A DNA stretch of 64,000 nt. Origin: Hemibagrus wyckioides (taxonomy: Eukaryota; Chordata; Actinopteri; Siluriformes; Bagridae). Position numbers and translations under genes: made by a program. The stretch covers positions 9,597,401-9,661,400 of the forward strand of contig NC_080716.1 of assembly GCF_019097595.1 (NCBI RefSeq), in the 5' to 3' direction. Shown in pieces: positions 37,484 through 46,977 of this stretch. Position 1 is the stretch's first letter. Each line of letters begins with the position of its first letter. The notes below the pieces were generated by a model, which saw nothing but the letters and a program-made list of their open reading frames with translations, did no database searches and was not told where the DNA came from.

Positions 37484-38509
37484 ACAGTTACACAACCTGT
37501 TATTATCAGCTCCATCATATTTATTAGCGAGTTCAAGAATAAAACACTATATGCCGTTTACTTAAAGAAAATATGTGATGTGTTAAAGTAAATATTGTAC
37601 TTTTCTTCAAGGAAGAGTTTACTTTTTAATAAACACATAAAACATACACATAAAAGCTTTCCAGATGCTTGGTTACACACGTGAAATATTTCATCAGATT
37701 ATTTTGTGGTAGTTAAACTGCCAGAAATGTGTTTAGATCCAAATATTGGTTGTAAAAACAGCAGGTAAATCAGACTGCGTTTTAATTACTTAAGCTGTCA
37801 TTTCTGTTGGATATTCAGCCAATCGCTTCATTACTCGTTTAGAAAGCTGTGAGCTGCATTCAGTATCTTTCTGGAAAGAGGCAGTGACCTATTCTAGAAA
37901 CGTAAATTACTAAAATCCATTTTTTTTATAAACACTAATAAATGCAGTTTATCCCAATTGTTCATTTCAATCAAGTACCCCCATTCACAAGCATTTCAAT
38001 TTTAATTCAAGTTTGAATTAAACACCAATATAACTATAAATAAAGTCACACAGAAGTCTATTAGATCACTGAAACACTTCTAGACTATGCGATTGGGATT
38101 TCTGGAAGTGATGATCATGGTGATTTTTTTTTTTCCCCCTCAATATAAAAATTACAATTGGCAATAAACCAGTTTAGGAACAACATTATTTCACTTCACG
38201 TCCATCATTTTCCCATTTTAAATGGATGAACGGACTTTTTGTCTGCATTGTGTACAATATCCATGCATTTGCATCAGCTGAAGCTGTCTCTTAGTATATA
38301 ATAATGATTACAGTTATATAGAAATTCAATTAAAATGCTATAGCTATGCTATTAGCAAAGCTTCCCAGGAAGTGAAAAATCATACTTCTGATTAGATTAG
38401 AAGGTCAGTATTCTCCACTAGCATTATCTGAACATGTCTTGTTGGTCCGTATACGAGTGCAGTAGTGATTAGGTGAAGCTGGTCCTGTCTTGTACATGTT
38501 TCTGTGCAG

Positions 38510-38659
38510 TTCCCTTGTCTGTAGCGCCTGCCCGAGCAGAGGATCTCTTTAACCCTTCGCTTCTTGATATGTCAACAGTCGGTGACCTCTGCTGGCGCAG
38601 GCGTTACGGCAAGGATGTGCCCCGAGACGTGCCCCTAGCTCCCTACTGCCTACACGACG
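38510..38659 (+). CDS. rnf220: Candidate cassette exon of rnf220 (50-residue insertion)
   Basis: This 150-nt segment has a good acceptor (pyrimidine-rich, ending TTTCTGTGCAG) and donor (ACG|GTGAGA). It fits phase 1 at both ends, so it can be included or skipped without a frameshift between 36011 and 39616. Inclusion adds 50 residues; the sequence contains ARAEDLFNPSLLDMST and then GDLCWRRRYGKDVPRDVPLA. The frame is open throughout, is neither simple-sequence nor repeat-derived, and looks protein-like. I do not recall this stretch in the canonical mammalian protein, so it may be an alternative exon. It would sit immediately before the basic KLKRRK segment. RNA support is needed to show use. 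Confidence 0.72.
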
Positions 38660-38903
38660 GTGAGAATTCCCCCAATCCCACACACTCCTTCTAGCCCAGC
38701 TGTGTAGTGGCTAATGGAGCTGTCTTTATTTAAACCGTGGCCCCTCACGCCGTATTTCACCTCTCATCTGAGACGCTAGCTGGGAAAACTCCTGCCCTTC
38801 CTAATTAATCTGCCTCTTTTTCTTCCTGTTTAATGATGCCCAGCGGCCCCCTCTATTACCGTCCGCTGCGAGATTGAGACGGAGACCATATCTTGCTCAT
38901 CTC

Positions 38904-38938
<35 letters not shown>

Positions 38939-39615
38939 TAGTCTCCCTCCCCCTGAAATCATCACACATGCTCCCTCTTTTTCCCTCAAGTCTCCCTCAA
39001 CCTCTCTGGCAATCACAGCCACCTAAAAATTAATGTCCCCGCACGCCATTTGCAGTTAAGGAAAAGCGACAGAGACTTACGGCGCAATGGGCTCTGTTCT
39101 GCTACGTTAAATTTCTAATTACACGCGCACTGGTAGAGAACCCCCACCCCCAACCCCACCCCATTTCCCACCCTCTTCCTCTTGCATGCGTCACACAGAT
39201 TAGTGGCATGGCATGTTATCAGGGTCTACACCACCAGCTCTTTAGCATGACCAGCCTCTGTACTCTGTTGAACACATTTGATCAGATCTGCTCAGGGAAC
39301 CTCCTAGTTTGTCCTCAGAGCTCTTGTCGAGCAATCTGTTCTCAGTGGTCCTGCCAATACAGTGTTGGAGGAGTTTGTGGGGAATTTGTTCATGTATTCA
39401 TGCAGATCCCAGTTTGGCTTCTTTGTGGGATCAAGAATATTCCATGTCATAACACAAATGTTCATGTCTCTCATGATCTCATGATTATTTCTAACTCGGT
39501 TTAATAGAATCAGACTCGGCTGTTCGGGTCAGATCAAATCACATGATGGTACCATATTGACGATATATGACGATAACCATGCTCTCCCTTCTGTCTTCCT
39601 TTCTGTCTCCTGCAG
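38660..39615 (+). other. rnf220 intron (0.96 kb)
   Basis: Bounded by GTGAGA and CTCCTGCAG. It is pyrimidine-rich with a CT tract at 38908-38936. Nothing else was recognised. Confidence 0.8.
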
Positions 39616-39737
39616 CTCGGATCGGCAAGCTGAAGCGGCGGAAGCCAGAGGATGGACAGGTATGTCCACTGTGCAGCGCTCCGCTGGAAGGAACAGTTGA
39701 GGAAATGAATAGGCATGTGGAAGAGTGTCTGTTAAAG
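39616..39737 (+). CDS. rnf220: rnf220 coding exon: basic segment plus C2HC zinc finger
   Basis: Two bases complete an Ala codon and 40 codons follow. The first part reads RIGKLKRRKPEDGQ, with KLKRRK resembling a nuclear localisation signal. The second part, from 39660, reads VCPLCSAPLEG and then EMNRHVEECLLK, giving C-x2-C-x13-H-x3-C, a C2HC zinc finger. The full exon ends at AAG|GTAGCC, a mediocre donor. A better donor, CAG|GTATGT, lies inside the exon at 39660, exactly at the finger boundary and in phase 0. Its use would delete precisely the 26-residue finger and still join in frame to 40368. The acceptor is CTGTCTCCTGCAG. Confidence 0.93.
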
Positions 39738-40367
39738 GTAGCCTCTCAAACCCGGGCCTTGCAGAGCCTCTGAATCTCTAGAGTTCACACTGTCTCTTCC
39801 TTGCCTGCTCCTTTCCCTGGACGTCAGCCTCTGCAACAATATTACACATGCACAGAAAAGCATCATGTCTGATGCAAACTATACATGAAGTAGCAGTCAC
39901 ATGACCGTGTCCAGGGGAAGTCGTACGGCGACCATTCTTTCCTGAAAGGAGTCTTCTACTTTCTGCACTACTTACTCATGTAGAATATCTGAACGGCTTG
40001 GCGAGGTTGGCTTCCTGAACCCGCTTAAGAGATTTTCTCCTGTTCTTTTCTTGAAGTAGGCCAATGTGTTTTGGTAGCTTCTTTTTTTCCTCCCCAATAT
40101 CAAGTGGTTCAGGATGCAGCACCCACCCATCCATTCTTCTCTAATCCAGTAGCTCTAGCATTATTAATGCACTCTTGGTGTTAGGGTTTGGTGCATTGCA
40201 TGTGTTTTGCCTCTTATTCATCTTAGATCTAATAGATATTAGAAGTGTGATGTAGACATGTGAACAAAAAGCATTTATTCTCCTCGCTGTGTGGCTGTAG
40301 ACTTAAGATACTAGTAAAAGCACAGTGGAATGTATATGCACAATTTCTCATGGCTTTGTTTTCTCAG
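39738..40367 (+). other. rnf220 intron (0.63 kb)
   Basis: Bounded by GTAGCC and TTTTCTCAG. No repeat or gene was recognised. If the internal donor at 39660 is used, the intron starts there instead. Confidence 0.85.
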
Positions 40368-40494
40368 AGGGAGGGCGGCATGGAGGATGACCAGGCCGAT
40401 ATGGAAGGCGAGAACGGCACCCGCTTTGAAGAGTACGAGTGGTGCGGCCAGAAGAGGATCCGAGCGACCTCCCTGCTGGAGGGAGGCTTCAGAG
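40368..40494 (+). CDS. rnf220: rnf220 coding exon: EEYEWCGQKRIRA block
   Basis: 42 codons plus one base. It encodes an acidic stretch, REGGMEDDQADMEGE, then the highly conserved RFEEYEWCGQKRIRATSLL and EGGFR, and ends with the first base of a Gly codon. The acceptor is TTTTCTCAG and the donor AGAG|GTGAGC. A second AG two bases downstream (40368-40369) is not used, because phase and similarity to mammalian RNF220 both require the start at 40368. Confidence 0.95.
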
Positions 40495-43400
40495 GTGAGC
40501 ACTGAGGGTTTAGCCGCTGAACATTTACAAGAAAAATATCTATGCAAGGAGTATTGAACATTGTGACTTTACATCAGTGTAAGTTGAGGTCCGTTAAAGC
40601 TTGACTAGCTCACTAAATTTGTGTTTTGCACATGATCATCAGATCACCTTGCTGTCACAACAGGACAAATTTGTTGATTTAAAAAATTACTTGGACTAAT
40701 TTTCAAATACTAACAAAATGCCATCCCAGTATCTCGAATGAGCATTAAAAAGTCTTGTGCTTATTTATACTCAAATGTATATTTTGAACATGGTTTATGA
40801 TGAAGATAATTTGTTAAAATATATTTTGAAATTGTATTGCTTCAAAATTCAAAAATATTGCCATGCTCAATAGGACATCATTGTTGTTTTGAAGCATTGG
40901 TCCAGACAGTTGGCTGTGGCAAGGTCTGTTAAGTTTGGTAAAGAGCCGTTAGAAAACACGTTCAGATGTGCAATTGACCCACACAGCACTGTGGGAGAAA
41001 AATGGGGCGGTGACCTGCAGTCCAACATTGTGTAGTCATGCAATTATAGCTCCCAGCCTACCTCTGCTCACCTGGGAAAAGGAGCCACACACACACACAC
41101 ACACATACAAACGCTTTACTGCATACTCAGAGTCTACACTTTAAGTCTTAGAAAGTTTTTAAAGAATCCAGCTTAGTTCATAAAAAATTCACCACTCTTG
41201 ATGAGTTTCTAAGTCAAGAGTAGTGCACTCCTCTTATCCTCTTGTCTCTTAAGAGGTAGTTTGTTGTAGTGGTGTTCAGTATAGTGTTGAAGTAGTTTAA
41301 AAGCCAACTCTGTGTTCAGTGCTTCAAGTTACGCTTTTAAAACATGCACAGCTTAGTTACGGTGCATGGATTGTGCTTTGTTTACCTCAGCATCTAAACC
41401 CCAATACTGCTTTATCCTCATGGACACACTTGGTGAAGAGCCTCTCCTTCTCCTCAGGGGCCTTTTGTAAACTTCAGTGCTCTTAACAGAGGCAAGATGC
41501 TTCGATCGCAAGTGGAAGGAACTGAATAACAAAGCTGTGAGTGTGGATAGATGGGAAAACAGCTTAGCATCTCCTCTTAGTCCCAGCTAGACAGCCAGTG
41601 TGGCCGAATCAATTGGGAATGTGACCAGCTCAGGCTCTGTGCTGAAGATTTTCAGCCTTTGAAATGACAGCGATAGAGAGCTGGAGCCATGCAGAGAGAG
41701 AGAGAGAGAGAGGGAGAGCTCACTGGCCTCCAGAACACTTGAAAGTCCCCTGTATTTACCTTGAAAGCCCTGAGCTAAAGTCCTCATGCGGCCAGCAAAC
41801 CCAAGTGGCGGAATCCCTCCAGCCCTCCAGAGAGGACAGGGAGAGGAAAATGGGGAGGAGAGAAAGCAGATAGAGGGGTATGAAGAGAGCCATCAATGGG
41901 ATAAGAGGCCTCTCAGCTCTGAACCTCCAGCTCCAATGTCTCTATCTCTCTGAAGGTTCAGGAAGAAAGCCAAGGGGAAGCACTTTCAACTGAACAAAAG
42001 GTGAAAGGGAGGAGAGAAATCGAAGCGGATCAGTTTTGGGCGCTGGAGCTCCAGGCCTCCTGTGTCCCAGGCTTAGGAGAGCTGTAAGGCAGATGAACAG
42101 ATAGAGACGGCAGTCACAGAGGACGGAGGGATAGATGTGCTGAGGGAGATAGAGGTTTAGTGCAAAGCACATGGGACGATTTAAGCCTTTGTAAATTATT
42201 TCTTTAAAGATAGGCTTTGTACTCCCCCTTCCCTTTTTCTAGTGGGACATGCTAAATGCCATTCTGATTACGTGAACTTTGACCTCTGCTCCAAACAGAG
42301 AGGGGTTGTGCAAGGCTGTGTTATTTTTAGTTGTTTCTTTTAGTCCTTTTTTTGTCATCTCCTGCAGAGGCATATGTAGATTAGCATGGAATGTCAGCTA
42401 TGACATATGTAGAATAGCATGTAATATTCATTTGAGTAGAGCTACAACAGAGAAGGAGCATGTATTATGCATTTTACAGGTGCCACTCATGATGCTAAGC
42501 CACTGACATTTGAGCTTTGTCTTGCATCTGTGTTTATCGTGGCGCTCCAGAGCTTATTTGACGTACCTCTATGCTAGTAGTGGACTGCGTTAACCAGTAA
42601 AGCTACATGTTATGTGTGGATGAGCTGTTTTATTGATTGGGTGTGTGTTGACTGGGTGGGAGGAAAATTCTGTCCCTGGGGGGGGTGGAGGGGATTGTGG
42701 TGGGGGTGGGCGGTGCGGCAGCGTGCATAATGCGGCTGAAAGGCAGTTAGAGCGCCACTGACCTTTTCAGCACAGATTAGATTGCCTGCCAGGTCCAGTT
42801 AGTAGCAAGCCAGCGACTCTTCCAACACCTCTCAGGTACAGAGGCCTGCACTGCTCATGCAGACTTGTGTGTAGTGTTTGCATTGGCATGCTTTTAATGC
42901 ACATCCAAGATTTGTAAACGTGCACCTGAGAGGAAATTCATTGAGTGTTTGAGCCAGAAATGTTGGTCGGTCTATAGAAAGGGTTCAGAAAAACTAGAAT
43001 CTACATTTTTTAAAAAACACAAAACGTTCCACCACTTTTTGTTTATTTGACTTATCTTTATGTTATGGATGGATTTTATACGTCTTTGGAACATATTGTG
43101 CCTAACATCTTTCTGCTTTATGTGGAAATACTGTTGGTGTTTATTGGCAAGTTTTATTATTATTATTATTTTTAATATGGGAGCGTAGATGGGGTGTTTT
43201 TTGTACCAAGAGTCACCATAAAAAAAAAAAAGCAATTTCCTAATGTATTTTGTTCACTCAAAAAAAAAATGTAATTTAACTCTCACAGATAAACTCTCAT
43301 CATAACCTTGCAGTAGAAGCTTACAGAGTGTCCTGGTCATTGTGAGCATGCAGGTATTGGATCTGTATTGACTTGCCTGACACAGATAGTAGTATTGCCT

Positions 43401-45271
43401 TGAAAATCTTGCATTTGCAAACACACCTAGTTACATGTGCTTGCATTTGCACCATTCCTTATCAGGGTGTGTACAGGCTGAAAATGTCTTTAAAAACTTT
43501 GTGTGGTCATTCCAGGTTATAGTGAAGCAAAAATACTAAAGACACTTGTTCTCAAACTGGCTCTTGCTGCATAGTGTCCACTGGATCTGTAGTGCTTCTA
43601 CACCATGGCCTGATCCGTGTATTAGTAACAACCATGTCGGATCCACAGTTTAATCAATTGATTGGATTAACAAAGATTTTTTTTTGGCTCCTTATGGCCT
43701 GCTACATCTTCTGCAGGCCTCTCTACCATTAGTGGTCAGGACAATCTATTTATTTGTCTGTTTTCCCCTTTTCGCTTGTTCTTGTTCCCACATCTTCAGT
43801 GTATTAACGGTTCAGCGTCATTTGCAGGTTATTGTGGGTGGGAGGGTGGAGCAGTACACAATAGAGCATGTCACAGTTTCAGATGCAGAAGGAGAGAAGG
43901 TTTCTTACAAGTTGTTTGGTCCCCTCCAAGCAATGGGTTTGGAATAGGGAGATTTATTCATCTAAGGTAATGTTCACATATGCTAGCACAGCCATGGGGA
44001 CCAAATAAAATTTAAAAGCTTCATTTTATTTGATCGCTAAAAACCGTCACCATGTTGTTAAAGAAAAAAAAATAGGGAGCGCTTGCAGCACGTTTTATCC
44101 CCTCTCTGTCCCATCGGGCTCCCTTTAGAGAGCTGTAGAGGGAGGGGGCGTGCGCTCTACTCCTGCCGCTCCTTACTTTCATTCTCCAGCACCGCAGAAT
44201 GGAGATCACTCCAGCATCACTCAGTGGGATGAGAGGAGGCAGCAGTCCCCTTTTTTTTTTCACTCGCACACTCAACACACACAAGCACACACACACAAAG
44301 CACAGCACCTTTGAACCTGTCAGGATGTTCTGGGAGCTTCCCCTATCCTAACTGGAGCTGAAGGCGGCGGCTAGAGTTTGTGTGTGCGCTCATCACCAGG
44401 TTTATAGAGGTGCCAGTCAGGTGCTGCGCTCCACTGCACCAGACTTCTGTGTGTGACGGGTGCCTCACTCCAGCTGGGACACTGGAGAGTGGAGCCACAG
44501 CCCTGTCACCTTCAATCAGTTGCTGCTGGGGCTTTTAATTGATATAGCTCTGGCCACTATAATGAGACTGGACTGAAAAAGTGGACATGGACTCACTGTA
44601 GGTTAGAAGCTATATGGCAGGGCTTCCATGTTTAGATATTATATAATGCACTGAGTTAGAGATGATTTTGAATTTTTTAATACTTTAAAAAAAAAAAAAG
44701 AAATTTAAGAAATGATACACGGAGTCAAATAATGTTTAAGGAGCTTAATATTACAAAGTCAGACAATACTGGCTGGTTTAACATCATGTGAACAAAAACA
44801 CGGCAAACAAGGTTTTACTGATACGATCGCCAACTGAAAACAGCAATATAAATATGATCCTAATATTTGTAACACATCTGTGAAGGGACATCAAAAACAT
44901 GCAGCTCACAGAAAAAAAAATTAAAAAGCAGATTGCCTGGAGGCAAAACTAACATTGTACTCCAAAATCAAGAGATTACTTTTTCAAATCCTGCTTAGTG
45001 CACAGCCATCCAAGAACATGATGTATAATTTAACCTTGCAAGTGAATTCCCAGACAAATAACTTTCTGCCAGTTACTGAATTTTGTTTGGTAGCTGCCCG
45101 AAATAGCACATTTTTGCATTTAAACAGATGTTTCTGGTGTTGCATCTGTGTGGGACCTTAATATCAACTTTATATCTTCAACATATCTTCTTTATGCCAA
45201 AAGAAAGATGTTAACATTAAAAATGGAGAATGATTCACAATTGAAACAAAACATGTCTGTGTTTGTAACAG
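40495..45271 (+). other. rnf220 intron (4.8 kb)
   Basis: Bounded by GTGAGC and GTAACAG. It contains an AC tract (41086-41106), a GA tract (41693-41714) and a G-rich quadruplex-prone run (42678-42711). No exon was recognised; the open frames near 43684-43970 have no convincing borders or similarity. Confidence 0.85.
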
Positions 45272-45368
45272 GTACAGGCTTCGCCATGTGCAGTACAAAA
45301 GAGAGCCATGACAGCGATGCCGACCTGGACGTGGACGGAGACGACACACTGGAGTACGGCAAAGCACA
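45272..45368 (+). CDS. rnf220: rnf220 coding exon: acidic DLDVDGDDTLEYGK block
   Basis: Two bases complete Gly, 31 codons follow, and two bases of a Gln codon end the exon. It encodes TGFAMCSTKE and then HDSDADLDVDGDDTLEYGKA, an acidic segment nearly identical to the mammalian protein. The acceptor is TTTGTAACAG. The donor is CA|GTATCC, unusually weak (A at -1, poor match at +4 to +6). It is fixed by phase: CA plus the first A of the next exon gives the Gln of KAQYTEAD. Read-through of the short following intron meets a TAA after three more codons. Confidence 0.93.
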
Positions 45369-45473
45369 GTATCCTTCCTAAACCTCACTCAACTCAAGGG
45401 CATTCACAGAATTGGGTGTGTAACGATGGAGCTGAACAGTCGTGGGCTGATTTCCTTAACCTAGCATTTGCAG
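45369..45473 (+). other. 105-nt mini-intron of rnf220
   Basis: This intron starts GTATCC and ends TTTGCAG, with a plausible branch region CTTAAC about 22 nt before the acceptor. At 105 nt it is far smaller than most others in this gene, which run from hundreds of bases to several kilobases. It contains in-frame stops, the first at 45379-45381. It is defined by the restoration of the conserved KAQYTEADIIP sequence across it. Confidence 0.88.
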
Positions 45474-45560
45474 ATACACTGAAGCAGATATCATTCCCTG
45501 TTCCGGAGAGGACCAAGGGGAGACCAAAGAACGTGAGGCACTCCGTGGAGCCGTCTTAAA
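45474..45560 (+). CDS. rnf220: rnf220 coding exon: YTEADIIPC block
   Basis: One base completes Gln, then 28 codons read YTEADIIPCSGEDQGETKE and REALRGAVL, followed by two bases (AA) of an Asn codon. The segment aligns well with mammalian RNF220. The acceptor is CATTTGCAG at the end of a 105-nt intron and the donor is AAA|GTATGT. It is an acidic, probably unstructured linker between the zinc-finger half and the RING half. Confidence 0.93.
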
Positions 45561-45680
45561 GTATGTGCTCTCTGTCTTTGGCCATTGTCTCTGTCTACTG
45601 CATGTTGGTCATCTTGTAAGCTCTTCCTGTGCTAATCTCAGTGATTTGAATGATTTTAAATGTCTTTGTTCCATTAACAG

Positions 45681-45736
45681 TGGAGGCATGCCGTCCAACA
45701 GGATAACGCCGGAGTTCTCCAAGTGGGCTAGCGATG
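45681..45736 (+). CDS. rnf220: rnf220 coding exon: RITPEFSKWASD block
   Basis: One base completes Asn, 18 codons read GGMPSNRITPEFSKWASD, and one base starts a Glu codon. RITPEFSKWASD is invariant in the vertebrate RNF220 sequences I recall. The acceptor is CATTAACAG and the donor ATG|GTGAGT. It is separated from the previous exon by only 120 nt and from the next by 162 nt, so 45272-46000 is a compact exon cluster. Confidence 0.95.
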
Positions 45737-45898
45737 GTGAGTATCACTGTGATTGTGGTACTTGTTTATGAAGTGTGCCTTTGATATGGATCGGACCCAT
45801 GGTGCATAACAAACAAGAGATGCTCTTGTATATGACATGTCATCATGAGCATGCACAAGTTTCTTCCTCAGTTTAACTCATTATGTGTTTGTCTGCAG

Positions 45899-45998
45899 AA
45901 ATGCCGTCCACCAGCAACGGTGAGAGCAGCAAGCAGGAGGCCAGCTCCGCATCGACGTCCACTGTGCCCAGGACCTGCAAAAACAGTGAGATTGAGAA
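45899..45998 (+). CDS. rnf220: rnf220 coding exon: Ser/Thr-rich linker
   Basis: Two bases complete Glu, 32 codons follow, and AA of a Lys codon ends it. It encodes MPSTSNGESSKQEA, a Ser/Thr-rich run, then VPRTCKNSEIE. The Ser/Thr run (ASSASTSTVPR) makes this linker a few residues longer than the mammalian sequence I recall, a minor lineage or isoform difference. The acceptor is TGTCTGCAG and the donor AA|GTAAGT is consensus. A 5.5 kb intron follows. Confidence 0.94.
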
Positions 45999-46890
45999 GT
46001 AAGTGTGGCCTTAAGTACAAATACACACACACACACACAAGCATGGACAGTCCTGTCCCTTTGAGGCCTGACAGTAGCTGTTGTAGCTTGGGGTGAGATG
46101 AGTTTGTGTTAGAGGTGATGGGTCATAAATGATGCATTTTATGTGCTCATCTCTCTAGTGCAGTCTTGATCACAGGGAGGAGTTCTTGCTATTGATCCTG
46201 GGTTGTCCCTACTACCAAGATACCCTGGGAATGCTAATGCAACAGTTTTCCAGTGCTTATACAACAGCTGTTATTAGTTGTAGGGGGCATGAGGTAGCGG
46301 TGGAGGAGGAGGCTAAAAATGAGCTTGTCTAGAAAAAAGAGGGAGAGATTCAGTGAGCTCAGTTTATAGAAAAGTTTGGAGAAACATGCAGCAATTTAAC
46401 AATTTCCTGACTGATTTCAGATTGCTGCTGATGTTTAGTGAGTTTTACAGCACTTTACATACAGTACCTTCCCAGCTTGTGGTCCTGAATTTTAAAAGTG
46501 TGGCAAGGTAGAGAATAATTGAAGTGAGTAGGGACTTGAGTTTGGATTGGACATTAGCCACAGATTCCCATGCCTTAGAGAGATTGCGACAGGGCCTAGG
46601 TGGGCTAGAAAGCTGCCCAGAGCTGAAGATGAATTTGAATAACCTGGCTCGTGTGAAAAGGCCAGCCCCTTTAATTCCCTCATCTCCATGTCCTCATCCA
46701 TATTCCTTGACAAGTGCGCCCGCAAAACAATTTCCCTCTGCTAGTGGCTGAGAGCGCCACCCTGTCTGCATGGGTAATTGGGGTCAGAGCACAACTGTGT
46801 GTGTCTGTGTATATGAGATGTAGTGTGTATATTTGTTTCTTCTTGTCCCTATTTTTTTACATTCTTAAAACCTGTGTGTATATGTATGTA

Positions 46891-46977
<87 letters not shown>

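Larger units (their letters stand above)
36012..38509 (+). other. rnf220 intron before the cassette exon (2.5 kb)
   Basis: Bounded by GTACGT and TTTCTGTGCAG. About half is a Tc1-derived fold-back composite (36290-37483). The remainder is AT-rich sequence with no recognised gene. Confidence 0.8.

Noticed and set aside
43684..43970. 87-codon open frame between two exons
   Set aside because: No acceptor or donor in phase with neighbouring exons and no recognisable protein similarity.
45148..45381. Frame continuing past 45368 to a stop
   Set aside because: The conserved RNF220 sequence resumes at 45474; the three extra codons and stop belong to the mini-intron, though retention is noted as a finding.
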